A stretch of DNA of 64,000 nucleotides from Alphaproteobacteria bacterium (GTDB lineage: Bacteria > Pseudomonadota > Alphaproteobacteria > Micropepsales > Micropepsaceae): assembly GCA_947465395.1 (NCBI GenBank), contig CANIAL010000001.1, positions 49,672 through 113,671 of the forward strand, written 5' to 3'. Shown here in pieces: positions 1-8,452 of the stretch. Under the pieces are notes generated by a model. It worked only from the letters and a program-made list of their open reading frames with translations. It searched no databases and had not been told where the DNA came from. A program made the position numbers and the translations under genes. Each line of letters opens with the position of its first letter. Position 1 is the first letter of the stretch.

Positions 1-1
1 T

Positions 2-310
2 CACCCGCGCGCACCCATCGAGATGGAAGGCGGCACCCGTTTCATCTTCGTGACGGAGGGAATCGAGGCGGCACTGATACAGGCAATAGCTGCTGCCGGA
101 AGTCGTGATGTGAAGATCGGCGGCGGCGTCGAGACGGTGCGCCAGTATCTTCGCGCAGGCGCAATCGATGAATTGCATTTCGCCGTGTCCCCGGTCGTGC
201 TGGGGCAAGGCGAGGCGATGTTCACGGGGATCGACCTGCCGGTATTGGGCTACCGTGTCACCGAGCATCAGGCGACAGAGCTGGCCACCCATTATGTCCT
301 CAGCCGCTGA
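2..310 (+). CDS. RibD C-terminal/dihydrofolate reductase family protein, C-terminal part (5' end outside window)
   Basis: The reading frame is open from the window edge to the TGA at 308-310, so only the last ~102 residues are visible. HPRAPIEMEGGTRFIFV near the start and DVKIGGGVETVRQYL further on match the RibD_C/DHFR-like fold, where the GGG segment binds the NADPH phosphates. IDELHFAVSPVVLGQGEAMF is the usual late strand-helix segment of these stand-alone reductases. The ATG at 23 lies inside the conserved fold and is not the true start. The substrate of such family members is usually unknown, so I name only the family. A 12-base gap separates it from the next gene, suggesting co-transcription. 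Confidence 0.85.
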   Translation, partial: HPRAPIEMEGGTRFIFVTEGIEAALIQAIAAAGSRDVKIGGGVETVRQYLRAGAIDELHFAVSPVVLGQGEAMFTGIDLPVLGYRVTEHQATELATHYVLSR

Positions 311-322
311 AGGTTTGCCGCA

Positions 323-679
323 GTGAAATGGCCGGAAGAATATTGGAAGCATGCGGCGCTCAATTTTGGCCAAGTGCTGCACGGGTTGCGCCATTTTTTC
401 TCCCATCCCGACATGGATGCCATGGCGCAGCGGGGTTCACTCCGCCATCATGCGCTGTCGGCGGGCTTGCGCGGCAAACGCCTTGCCAATGATCTGTTCT
501 TTACAGTGGCGCCACCACACTGGCATCACAGCCGCGAGGAATTGGACTTCATGACGCGATTTTCCACCGCGCACTGGTTCGCCGCCGGTTACGCCGCCTG
601 GAGCTTCACGGAAGACGGCGGGCGCGAGACAGATTTCACCGGCCTGGACCGCCGCTGGGACCCGCGCTGCAAGGAATGA
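323..679 (+). CDS. Hypothetical protein, 118 aa, His/Trp-rich
   Basis: I do not recognise this family. The frame starts at a GTG 12 bases after the preceding stop, with a weak AAGG upstream, and ends 12 bases before the DUF72 gene, so it probably belongs to a short operon. The protein is soluble with no signal peptide or membrane segment. It is rich in His, Trp and Phe (LRHFFSHPDMDAM, VAPPHWHHSREELDF). Codon choice resembles the flanking genes and the tight spacing supports a real gene. The clustered histidines could bind a metal or haem, but that is speculation. Confidence 0.6.
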   Translation: MKWPEEYWKHAALNFGQVLHGLRHFFSHPDMDAMAQRGSLRHHALSAGLRGKRLANDLFFTVAPPHWHHSREELDFMTRFSTAHWFAAGYAAWSFTEDGGRETDFTGLDRRWDPRCKE

Positions 680-691
680 TACGGAGACGAT

Positions 692-1474
692 ATGGGCATT
701 TACATCGGCGTGGGCGGCTGGGTTTTCGAGGAATGGCGGGACAATTTCTATCCCAAGGGCCTGCCCCAGAAAAAAGAGCTGGAATATGCGTCCCAAAATC
801 TCACCGCCATTGAAGTCAACGGCACCTATTATGGCTCGCAAAAGCCGGAAAGCTTCCGCCGCTGGCATGACGAAACACCAAAGGGGTTCAAATTCACCCT
901 GAAAGGTCCGCGCTTCACCACCAACCGGCGTGTGCTGGCCGAGGCCGGCCCGTCCATCCAGAAATTCCTGGACAGCGGCATCACCGAATTGAAGGACAAG
1001 CTGGGTCCCCTCAACTGGCAATTCATGGCCACCAAGAGGTTCGACCCGGCGGATTTCGAAGCTTTCCTGAAATTGCTGCCAAAAAAACACGGTGGCATGG
1101 CGCTGCGCCATGCTGTGGAAGTGCGGCATGACAGTTTTGCCGTGCCGGAATTCGTGGCGCTGGCCCGCAAATACAATGTGGCGATCATCTTCGCAGCTGA
1201 CAGCGAATTTCCCACCATTCCCGATGTCACGGCTGATTTCGTCTATGCCCGTATTATGGGCACGGCGGAAAAGGAAAAGCTGGGTTATCCCAAATCAGCT
1301 CTGGCGACATGGGCGGGACGAGCCAAGGACTGGGCGGCGGGCGCCAGCCCCAAGAAACTGAAACTGCTGACCAAAACCGCGCCCGCCAAGTCGCGCGATG
1401 TCTTCCTGTTTGTGATTTCCGGTGCCAAGGCGCGCAATCCTGCCGCAGCGCAGGGAATCATTGCTGCGCTCTAG
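692..1474 (+). CDS. DUF72 domain-containing protein (YecE family)
   Basis: This 260-residue protein covers the whole length expected of the DUF72/YecE family, a TIM-barrel-like fold of unknown activity. Family hallmarks visible are the N-terminal GIYIGVGGWVFEEWRDNFYP, the following AIEVNGTYYGSQKP, and FTLKGPRFTTNRR, each of which forms part of the conserved pocket. VRHDSF near residue 147 matches the conserved E/V-R-x-x-S/T-W region. ATG at 692 follows a GGAGA sequence at a good distance. It lies in line with the two upstream genes. No signal peptide is seen, so it should be cytoplasmic. Confidence 0.88.
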   Translation: MGIYIGVGGWVFEEWRDNFYPKGLPQKKELEYASQNLTAIEVNGTYYGSQKPESFRRWHDETPKGFKFTLKGPRFTTNRRVLAEAGPSIQKFLDSGITELKDKLGPLNWQFMATKRFDPADFEAFLKLLPKKHGGMALRHAVEVRHDSFAVPEFVALARKYNVAIIFAADSEFPTIPDVTADFVYARIMGTAEKEKLGYPKSALATWAGRAKDWAAGASPKKLKLLTKTAPAKSRDVFLFVISGAKARNPAAAQGIIAAL

Positions 1475-1552
1475 ACGCACGGGCGCTTTGCGCGGCCCGC
1501 GCTTGTCCCGTGTTAGGCCTCTGTCAGGATCGTCACAAACGGGGAGGTTGCG

Positions 1553-2152
1553 ATGCGCCTGATCGGCATGCTGGATTCGCCCTATGTACGGCGGGTGGCG
1601 ATTTCTCTGAAACTGCTGGACCTGCCTTTCGAGCTTTCCCAGGTTTCGGTGCTGCGCCAGTTCGATGACTTTGCCATCATCAACCCGGTGGTGAAGGCGC
1701 CCACCTTGGTCACAGATGATGGGATCACCCTGATGGATTCCGGGCTGATCCTGGACCATGCCGAACGCGTGGCGGGGCGCAGCCTGATGCCCGCCGCCGG
1801 TCATGCCCGCGCATTGCGGCTGGTGGGGCTGGCCATGGCGGCTTGCGAGAAATCGGTGCAGATCATTTACGAGCGCAATTTGCGCCCCGCTGAAAAACAG
1901 CACCAGCCATGGCTGGACCGGGTGGGCGGCCAGATGCGCGCCGCCTATGGCATGCTGGATGCTGAAATCGGTGGTGATGCGTTGCTGCAGCCCCAGATCA
2001 CGGCCGCCGTGGCCTGGCGCTTTACGCAAAGCGTGATCCCGGAACTGGCGCTGGCGGCGGATTATCCCGCGCTGGTGGTGCTGTCGAAGCGCGCCGAGCA
2101 AACCCAAGCCTTCCGCGAAACGGATTTCGCCGAAGTCCGCCTGGCGAAATAA
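1553..2152 (+). CDS. Glutathione S-transferase family protein
   Basis: The 199-residue protein has a thioredoxin-like N-terminal half (MRLIGMLDSPYVRRVAISL, then NPVVKAPTLVTDDG with the cis-proline, then LMDSGLILDHAERVAG where the Asp-Ser pair normally contacts the glutathione gamma-glutamyl group). An all-helical C-terminal half follows, as in bacterial GSTs. The ATG is preceded by GGGGAGG at 6 bases. Its role may be detoxification or redox chemistry; the substrate cannot be told. It meets the next, convergent gene with a one-base gap. Confidence 0.85.
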   Translation: MRLIGMLDSPYVRRVAISLKLLDLPFELSQVSVLRQFDDFAIINPVVKAPTLVTDDGITLMDSGLILDHAERVAGRSLMPAAGHARALRLVGLAMAACEKSVQIIYERNLRPAEKQHQPWLDRVGGQMRAAYGMLDAEIGGDALLQPQITAAVAWRFTQSVIPELALAADYPALVVLSKRAEQTQAFRETDFAEVRLAK

Positions 2153-2153
2153 A

Positions 2154-2846
2154 TTATTCGCGCCGGATCATGTGAAACAGCATTTCCGCGCGGGTGACAA
2201 AGCCCAGTTTTTCGTAAAGTGCGATGGCATTGGTGTTGGTGACGCGGGCATGCAGGAACAGCGCATCGCCGCGGCCTGCGATAATGGCTCCCACCATACG
2301 CATCAAGGCCGCCGCCAACCCGCGCCCGCGATGATCGGGGTGGGTGCATACCGCGCTCAGCTCGGTAAATCCGGGTAGGGTGAGGCGCTCCCCCGCCATG
2401 GCGATCAGCTTTCCGCTTTCCCGGATGCCGACAAAGCCGCCCAGCTCATGCGTGCGGCTGAAAAAGGGTCCCGGTTGGGTCAGCCCCGCCAATTCGCGCA
2501 TTTGGGGCGCATCGTCTTCGCCCAATTCGACGATCCCGGGCAATTCCGGTCCCGGATTGATGCGGTCCGTCACCATCTGGAACAGGGGGATCTCGGCCAT
2601 GGTGACAAAACCCGGCGGCGCATCCACATGATCCTTCTCGAACACGGCCAGGAAGCCGCCGGGCGCGACCAACTCGCCCAAGGCGCCGAGATTTTCCGGT
2701 GTATTTTCTGCGGCCACGGCAAAGGGGCCAATCTCGGGATCAAAACGCAGCGCCTGCGACACATCTCCGCGTGCATGGTGCGCCTGGCGCGTGGTCAGCG
2801 CGCTCCAGACGGGGCGATCCAGCGGATGGAACGGGGAATCGGGCAT
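2154..2846 (-). CDS. GNAT family N-acetyltransferase (FR47-like)
   Basis: The C-terminal half carries the GNAT acetyl-CoA site, HPDHRGRGLAAALM (R/Q-x-x-G-x-G/A), followed by YEKLGFVTRAEMLFHM, the usual last strand-helix-strand of the fold. The frame stays open up to a GTG at 2948, but the ATG at 2846 (protein beginning MPDSPFHPLDRPVWSAL) matches where homologues begin, so I use it, giving 230 residues. The acceptor is unknown. The gene is convergent with the GST-like gene and divergent from dnaB. Confidence 0.85.
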   Translation of the reverse strand: MPDSPFHPLDRPVWSALTTRQAHHARGDVSQALRFDPEIGPFAVAAENTPENLGALGELVAPGGFLAVFEKDHVDAPPGFVTMAEIPLFQMVTDRINPGPELPGIVELGEDDAPQMRELAGLTQPGPFFSRTHELGGFVGIRESGKLIAMAGERLTLPGFTELSAVCTHPDHRGRGLAAALMRMVGAIIAGRGDALFLHARVTNTNAIALYEKLGFVTRAEMLFHMIRRE

Positions 2847-3067
2847 CGCGTGCAATCTGGGATGCGTATTCCGCGGCTGCAACCCGATCCCTGTCATGCA
2901 ATCCAGGCAAGGCTCGTCGCAATTAGTGATGTCGGTTGGCTCGACCACAAGGGATAGAGTGGCGTCACTTCTTCTTTATGGAAGTTGTTGAACGATTGGC
3001 AATGGCCTTGCCCCGGCCCGGCGCGGCGGCTTGATTGGCCGCCCTCTTATTCAAAGACTCGATCCCG

Positions 3068-4498
3068 ATGGAACAGGAAGCCTACCGTCATATTCCCTAT
3101 GACATCGAAATCGAACAGGCCCTGCTGGGCGCGATCCTGGTGGACAACCAGGCGCTTGAGCGGGTTGGCGCGCTGATCAAGCCGGACCATTTCTACGATC
3201 CGCTGCATGCCCGCATCTTCGAGACCATGAGCCAGGCCGTGGAGCGCGGCTCCTTCATCCTGACGCCGCTGACGCTTCATGCCGCCATGAAGGCCGATCC
3301 CGGCCTGATCGAAGTGGGCGGCACCGCCTATCTGGCGGGGTTGGTGCAGGCCGCGCCAGCCATGCCCAATGTGCGCGATTATGCCCGTATTTTGCATGAT
3401 TTGGCGGTGCGGCGCAGCCTGATCCGCATCGGCGAGGATATCGTCAACACGGCTTTCGAGGCGCCCACCGAATCCGGCCCCCAGGCCCAGATCGAGATGG
3501 CGGAAAAGGCGCTCTATGCCGTCAGCGAGACCAGCAAATATGGCGAAGGTCCGCTGGAATTCCACGAGGCGCTGCGCCGGGCCGTGGAAAGCGCAGAGAA
3601 AGCCCAAGCGCGCGGCGGGCGCATATCGGGCGTTACCTCCGGCTTCACCGACATAGACAATCTTCTGGGCGGCTTGCAGCCATCTGATCTGCTAATTCTC
3701 GCCGGTCGTCCCGGCATGGGCAAGACGGCGCTGGGCACCAACATGGCCTTCCACGCCGCCCGTACCTATGTCCAGGATATCGAGGCAGGTGCCGAAGTGC
3801 CGCGAGGCGCGCCGGTGCTGTTCTTCAGCCTGGAAATGGCGGCGCAGCAACTCTCGGCTCGTATCCTGGCCGAGCAGACCGAAATCGAAATGTGGAAGAT
3901 CCGAAACGGCCGTTTTGCGGAAAGCGAATGGGAAAAATTCGTTCTTTCCATGCAGGACCTTTCCAACCTGCCGCTTTACATTGACGACACCGGCGGCATT
4001 TCCATCGCCCAGATTGCCGCCCGCGCACGCCGCCTGAAGCGCGAGAAGAAGATCGGCCTGATCATCATTGACTATCTGCAACTGGTGGAGCCGTCGCGCC
4101 GGGCCGAGAACCGGGTGCAGGAAATAACGGAAGTCACCAAGGGCCTGAAGAACCTGGCCAAGGAACTGAATGTGCCGGTGCTGGCCTTGTCTCAGTTGTC
4201 GCGCGGCGTGGACAGCCGCGACGACAAGCGCCCCGTGCTGTCGGACTTGCGCGAATCTGGCTCCATCGAGCAGGACGCCGACGTGGTAATGTTCGTCTAC
4301 CGCGAGGAATATTATCTGAAGTCGCGCGAACCCGATCCCTCCACGCCCGAACACGCCAAATGGATGGAAAAGCTGGAACGGTCACATCGCCGCGCCGAAT
4401 TGCTGGTGGAAAAGCACCGTCATGGCGCCACCAACAAGATTGATCTGTTCTTCGACGACCGCTTCACCCGCTTCAGCAATCTGGTGGTCGAGAGTTAG
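3068..4498 (+). CDS. dnaB: Replicative DNA helicase DnaB
   Basis: Hexameric 5'-3' helicase of the replication fork. The N-terminal DnaG-interacting domain is visible from HIPYDIEIEQALLGAILVDN, followed by the RecA-like ATPase domain with Walker A (AGRPGMGKTA) near residue 212 and Walker B (IIIDYLQLVEP) near residue 332. LSQLSRGVDSRDDKRPVLSD is the conserved DnaB segment before the arginine finger. The frame extends upstream to a TTG at 3035, but the ATG at 3068 gives the usual N terminus; length 476 aa is normal. No intein or other insertion is seen. The TAG stop shares bases with the stop of the convergent DUF1801 gene. Confidence 0.97.
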   Translation: MEQEAYRHIPYDIEIEQALLGAILVDNQALERVGALIKPDHFYDPLHARIFETMSQAVERGSFILTPLTLHAAMKADPGLIEVGGTAYLAGLVQAAPAMPNVRDYARILHDLAVRRSLIRIGEDIVNTAFEAPTESGPQAQIEMAEKALYAVSETSKYGEGPLEFHEALRRAVESAEKAQARGGRISGVTSGFTDIDNLLGGLQPSDLLILAGRPGMGKTALGTNMAFHAARTYVQDIEAGAEVPRGAPVLFFSLEMAAQQLSARILAEQTEIEMWKIRNGRFAESEWEKFVLSMQDLSNLPLYIDDTGGISIAQIAARARRLKREKKIGLIIIDYLQLVEPSRRAENRVQEITEVTKGLKNLAKELNVPVLALSQLSRGVDSRDDKRPVLSDLRESGSIEQDADVVMFVYREEYYLKSREPDPSTPEHAKWMEKLERSHRRAELLVEKHRHGATNKIDLFFDDRFTRFSNLVVES

Positions 4499-4893
4499 GC
4501 CCTTTTGGCTTTTTTCTTCACAGGGTTCTTCTTGCCCGCGTTATAGGCGATGGCGGCGCGCACCAGCTTCTTCAATCCTGCCACATCCACCTTGTCGCTT
4601 TCCAGGTAATCAATCGAACGCCTGGCATTGCCATCCAACCCGTTGTTGAACAGCTTGCCGGGATCGGGAAATTTCGCGCCCCAGGCAAAGGTGAGTTTCA
4701 CCTTGCCCTTGTGCGCGTTGGCGACGGCGATCATGCCGCCATCCTTGTACCAGACAGGACTGCCCATCCATTTCCATTCTTCCGTGATGCCCGGCTCGGC
4801 GGCCCGGATGGCTTTGCGCACGGCGGCAAATGTCTTGCCGCGCCAGTCAGTGATGCCGGCGATCAGCTTGTCGATTTTCTGGGATGGGGTCAT
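4495..4893 (-). CDS. DUF1801 domain-containing protein
   Basis: This 132-residue protein matches the DUF1801/YdhG-like family, small alpha/beta proteins of unknown function. Visible hallmarks are the helix KIDKLIAGITDWRGKTFAAV, EEWKWMGSPVWYKDGGM, and VKLTFAWGAKFPDPGKLF. It ends in a Lys-rich tail (NPVKKKAKRA) that could contact nucleic acid. The start overlaps the stop of the upstream glycosyltransferase gene (4 bases), implying translational coupling. Its own stop overlaps the dnaB stop on the other strand. Confidence 0.88.
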   Translation of the reverse strand: MTPSQKIDKLIAGITDWRGKTFAAVRKAIRAAEPGITEEWKWMGSPVWYKDGGMIAVANAHKGKVKLTFAWGAKFPDPGKLFNNGLDGNARRSIDYLESDKVDVAGLKKLVRAAIAYNAGKKNPVKKKAKRA

Positions 4894-5669
4894 GAGACAG
4901 TCCTGATCTTGATCAGCCTGGCGCGGCCCGTCAGCACCAGCGCCAGTTGCCGTGGCACCAGTTTCAGATCATAGCCGAACCGGATCAACTCACGCCGCAC
5001 ATAGGTCAGGTTGATTTTTCGGAAACCCACCCGGAACGCCTCGATGTCCGATTTCTGGCCAATGAATTCATCCTGGCGCGCGATGGCGGGAACCAGTTGT
5101 TCCGGGTCCAGGGCTGCGAAGATGGGTGAATTGTTGGGATTGAACAGAAGATGATCCACCGGCAGGGTAAAATGCTGAATAGGAGCCAAAAGCTGCGCGC
5201 CCGCCCGCGACAGGATGTAAGCCGCGGCCCCCGTGTGGCGTGATCGCAGCCGCGCGATCTGGAAACCCCGCCCCACATCATGCGCATCCGACAGCAATAT
5301 CGCCTGGCCCTGCGGTCCGTAATGTTCCAGCTTCACCAAATCGGTACCGGCCGGAATCCAGTCCGCGTTCCGCAGCCAGTCCCCATCCATGATCCGCACA
5401 TCGTCTTCCATGAAGACAGCGTAATGGTCGCCGCTGTCCAGAAACTGCCGCCAGGCACGGCGGTGCGAAAGCGTGCAGCACTGGTCGCCAAGCCCAATCT
5501 CGCCCAGCGGGCCATTCTGGGCGAATGTGGCGTCCATCGCGGTGGGCGTGATTTCGCGCGCGTCAATCGCGTCCACGCGCACCGGCGTCAGGCCAACCGC
5601 CGCCAGTCTCCGGGTCATGGCGGCCAGGCGATCGGGCCGCCGCGCCAGATTGATCAGGTAAAGCCGCAT
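4890..5669 (-). CDS. Glycosyltransferase family 25 protein (LPS-type)
   Basis: MRLYLINLARRPDRLAAM at the start is the signature of family-25 glycosyltransferases, and VFMEDDVRIMDGDW supplies the acidic metal/nucleotide-sugar motif; LSHRRAWRQFLDSG is the typical helix before it. These enzymes commonly add galactose to lipooligosaccharide, but donor and acceptor cannot be deduced here. I prefer the ATG at 5669; an in-frame TTG at 5696 would add nine residues. Length 259 aa is normal. No membrane segment is seen. It is translationally coupled to the DUF1801 gene and divergent from the next gene. Confidence 0.87.
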   Translation of the reverse strand: MRLYLINLARRPDRLAAMTRRLAAVGLTPVRVDAIDAREITPTAMDATFAQNGPLGEIGLGDQCCTLSHRRAWRQFLDSGDHYAVFMEDDVRIMDGDWLRNADWIPAGTDLVKLEHYGPQGQAILLSDAHDVGRGFQIARLRSRHTGAAAYILSRAGAQLLAPIQHFTLPVDHLLFNPNNSPIFAALDPEQLVPAIARQDEFIGQKSDIEAFRVGFRKINLTYVRRELIRFGYDLKLVPRQLALVLTGRARLIKIRTVS

Positions 5670-5781
5670 TTGGCGGTTATGCCCGCCGCCGCTCAAAACT
5701 GCAATTTTCCATGAAAATTGCGTGATTTGGCGGGCACGCTATGATGGGCGAAGCGGGGCGGGTCGAAAGAAGAAGCATCTG

Positions 5782-6402
5782 GTGAGCGACAACAGCCTGG
5801 CCCTCAACCATTTCCAGCGCCTGCAACGCAGGGCGCCCAAGCGTCCCTTGCGCAATACCACCCTGACTTGGGCGCTGGTGGCGCTGGTCCATGTTCTTTT
5901 CTTCTTGATGCTGACGGTGGCAGGGCGCCAGACATTGGTGCTGCAACGCCCGCTGATCGAAACCATCTTCACGCTTGCCACCCTGCCGCGCGGTGACGCG
6001 CCCAAGGTGATCCTGATCCGGCCCGATGTGCCATCCACGCGCCCGCCCATGATCACCACAGCGCCCACGCTGGTTCCGCCGCCCCTGGAATTTACCGTGC
6101 CGCCCCAAACGCCAGCCGATGTCCTGCGGGCGATTGGCGAGGCGTTATCCTGCGGCGCTTCCAATTTTGAAAACCTTACCCAGGCCGAACGCGCCCGCTG
6201 CCACCGCACGCCCTGGATCGCCCGGCGCCTGGCCAACGGCACATTGGTGCTGGAAGCGCCGCCCCGTCTGAACGAGCCGACCACCCGCGTGGTCACCGGC
6301 GCCGAGCAGCTCCGCCGTGACATGATGACGGCGCCCGCCTGTGCGCCCTTGTCGAACGCGCCTTGTATCGACGATATGTTTAGTGGGCGCAACGCGCGTT
6401 AA
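5782..6402 (+). CDS. Hypothetical membrane-anchored protein with Cys motif
   Basis: I do not recognise a named family. From the GTG at 5782 (another GTG at 5722 is possible) the protein has a basic cytoplasmic start, one hydrophobic helix (TWALVALVHVLFFLMLTVAG), then a Pro-rich periplasmic linker containing PPMITTAPTLVPPPLEFTVPP. The C-terminal part holds LSCGASNFENLTQAERARC, where two cysteines bracket the segment, and two more cysteines lie near the end (ACAPLSNAPC). The architecture resembles envelope proteins with a TonB-like anchor and linker. A signal-anchored periplasmic protein with disulfides is the best reading. It stands alone between divergent and repeat-containing DNA. Confidence 0.65.
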   Translation: MSDNSLALNHFQRLQRRAPKRPLRNTTLTWALVALVHVLFFLMLTVAGRQTLVLQRPLIETIFTLATLPRGDAPKVILIRPDVPSTRPPMITTAPTLVPPPLEFTVPPQTPADVLRAIGEALSCGASNFENLTQAERARCHRTPWIARRLANGTLVLEAPPRLNEPTTRVVTGAEQLRRDMMTAPACAPLSNAPCIDDMFSGRNAR

Positions 6403-6434
6403 TTTTACCCCCTCCGCCTTTCGCAGCTTTGCTC

Positions 6435-6514
6435 GGATGTCCATTGGACATCCTTCGCGCTGCTGCTGGCACCTCCCCCTTCCATGCGCTGCGCGCAAAG
6501 GGGGAGGGCGGGCC
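6435..6514. repeat. Dispersed palindromic repeat, copy 1 (upstream of alr)
   Basis: Two adjacent hairpins are visible. The first is GGATGTCC-ATT-GGACATCC at 6435-6453. The second has arms CCTCCCCCTT (6472-6481) and AAGGGGGAGG (6498-6507), and is followed directly by GCGGGCC. The block ACCTCCCC, hairpin, GGGGAGG(G)CGGGCC recurs at 42566-42615 and, in degenerate form, at 60330-60368. It lies about 50 bases before the alr start codon. Confidence 0.75.
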
Positions 6515-6566
6515 GGCGTATTCCTGCGTACTAGCCTTTTCACGTCCAGACCGTCATTCTGCCGCC

Positions 6567-7682
6567 ATGCGCGATGGGGATTACGAGGCCGCCTTTCTGG
6601 AGGTACGGCTGGGGGCGATAGCCGCCAATTACCGGGCCTATCAAAGGCTGGCCGGTCCTGCCGCCGTTGCCGGCATGGTCAAGGCAGATGCGTATGGGCT
6701 GGGGGCAGGCATGGTCGCACCGGCGTTGGCCGATGCGGGTTGCGACAGCTTCTTCGTGGCGCGGCTGGATGAAGGCGTGCGGCTGCGCAAGCTCATCCCC
6801 AATGCGCGAATTTTCATCCTGGACGGCGCCGCGCCGGACGCTGTGCCGGCGCTGATCAGTCACAAGTTGATCCCGGTGCTGAACTCGCTGGCAGAAATCG
6901 CGGGCTGGTCGGCGGCGGCGCAAACCTCGCGCCGGGCGCTGGACTGCGCCATTCACCTGGACACGGGCATGAACCGGCTGGGCCTGCCGGGACATGAACT
7001 CGGTATTCTGGCCGGGGAAAGCGCCAAGCGGCTGGCGGGTCTCAACCTGGTCTTGATCATGAGCCACCTGGCATCAGGCGACGAGCCGGATTCCTCACAG
7101 AACGCCGAACAACGCGATCGTTTTCGTACTGCCCTGGCCATGCTGCCGCCCGCGCCCGCCAGCTTGGCGGCATCGGGCGGCGTCTTCCTGGGGCGCGATT
7201 ATCTGTTCGACATGGTGCGGCCCGGCATCGGCATTTATGGCGGCCATCCCCGCCCGGGACATGGACAAAATCCCTTCCAGGCCACCGCCATCCTGTCGGC
7301 GCGAATCCTGCAATTGCGCCGAATTGACAAGGGAGAAAGCGTTGGCTACGCAGCCACGTTCCGCGCAAAAAGGCCCAGCATGATCGCCACCATGGCGCTT
7401 GGTTACGCCGATGGCATTCCGCGCGCCGCCATTCATCGCGGCGAGGTGGAATTGGCGGGCCAGCGCGTGCCCTTCGCAGGCCGCATTTCCATGGATCTGA
7501 TCACGCTCGACGCCACCGATCTGCCCGATGGCGCGGTGAAGGTGGGCGACATGGCCAAGGTGTTTGGTGCCAGCGTGACGCTCGATGACCTGGCGGTAGC
7601 CGCCGGCACAAACACATACGAGATTCTCACCGGCCTGACGGCACGCGTGCCGCGCCATTACAGCAACGAAGGCGCGGCATGA
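6567..7682 (+). CDS. alr: Alanine racemase
   Basis: PLP-dependent interconversion of L- and D-alanine for peptidoglycan. VKADAYGLGA places the PLP lysine at residue 39. The segment beginning GYAATFRAKR contains the second catalytic base Tyr, and RISMDLITLDATDLP is the conserved C-terminal beta-domain motif. The frame stays open far upstream through a repeat, but conserved sequence begins at the ATG at 6567, giving 371 aa, the normal length. There is no clear Shine-Dalgarno sequence. The stop overlaps the mlaE start by 4 bases. Confidence 0.95.
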   Translation: MRDGDYEAAFLEVRLGAIAANYRAYQRLAGPAAVAGMVKADAYGLGAGMVAPALADAGCDSFFVARLDEGVRLRKLIPNARIFILDGAAPDAVPALISHKLIPVLNSLAEIAGWSAAAQTSRRALDCAIHLDTGMNRLGLPGHELGILAGESAKRLAGLNLVLIMSHLASGDEPDSSQNAEQRDRFRTALAMLPPAPASLAASGGVFLGRDYLFDMVRPGIGIYGGHPRPGHGQNPFQATAILSARILQLRRIDKGESVGYAATFRAKRPSMIATMALGYADGIPRAAIHRGEVELAGQRVPFAGRISMDLITLDATDLPDGAVKVGDMAKVFGASVTLDDLAVAAGTNTYEILTGLTARVPRHYSNEGAA

Positions 7683-8452
7683 ACATTTTTGCCGGCATAG
7701 GCGCAGGTGTGCTGGGCCTCCTGGCCGATATCGGGCGGCTGGCCATGTTCACGGGCCGTGCGCTGGTGGCGCTGGTCAGCCCGCCACTTTATGGGCGGCT
7801 GATCATGGGGCAGATTCTGCGCATCGGTTATTTCTCATTGCCTGTTGTCGGCCTGACGGCCTTCTTCACCGGCGGCGTGCTGGCGCTGCAAATCTATCTG
7901 GGCGGCAACCGTTTCGGCGCCGAAGCCATCGTGCCGCAGGTGGTGGTACTGGGCATCACGCGCGAGCTGGGTCCCGTGATTGCGGGCCTGATGGTGTCGG
8001 GCCGGGTGGCCGCTGCCATTGCCGCCGAGATCGGCACCATGAAGGTGACCGAGCAGATTGATGCCCTGACCACGCTTGCCACCAACCCCATCAAGTATCT
8101 GGTGGTGCCGCGCCTGGTGGCTGCCGTCATTTCCATGCCCATCCTGGCGGGTATCGCCGATTCCATCGGCGTTTTCGGCGGCTATGTGGTGGCGACAGCC
8201 AGTCTGCACTTCACCGGCTCCATCTATCTCAAGAACACCATGGATTTCGCCACCCAAGGCGACATCGTTTCCGGCCTGGTGAAGGCGGCGGTGTTTGGCT
8301 TCATCATTGCCCTAATGGGCTGCTATCACGGCTTTCATTCCAAGGGTGGGGCGCAAGGTGTGGGCGCGGCCACCACCGCGGCGGTGGTGTCGTCTTCCAT
8401 CCTGATCCTGGCGGCGGATTACCTCCTCACATCCGTGTTGTTCGGCCGATGA
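7679..8452 (+). CDS. mlaE: MlaE-type ABC transporter permease (phospholipid trafficking)
   Basis: A 257-residue integral membrane protein of the MlaE/YrbE family, permease of the MCE-associated phospholipid transport system in the inner membrane. GRVAAAIAAEIGTMKVTEQIDAL is the family hallmark (the conserved EIGTM-x-x-x-EQIDAL loop that contacts the ATPase), and several hydrophobic helices follow. Its ATG overlaps the alr stop, and its own stop overlaps the ATPase gene, so the three are one transcription unit. No MlaD-like MCE protein gene is adjacent in this window. Confidence 0.92.
   Translation: MNIFAGIGAGVLGLLADIGRLAMFTGRALVALVSPPLYGRLIMGQILRIGYFSLPVVGLTAFFTGGVLALQIYLGGNRFGAEAIVPQVVVLGITRELGPVIAGLMVSGRVAAAIAAEIGTMKVTEQIDALTTLATNPIKYLVVPRLVAAVISMPILAGIADSIGVFGGYVVATASLHFTGSIYLKNTMDFATQGDIVSGLVKAAVFGFIIALMGCYHGFHSKGGAQGVGAATTAAVVSSSILILAADYLLTSVLFGR

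Noticed and set aside
3035..3067. Upstream TTG start for dnaB
   Set aside because: It would add 11 unconserved residues; the ATG at 3068 gives the standard N terminus.
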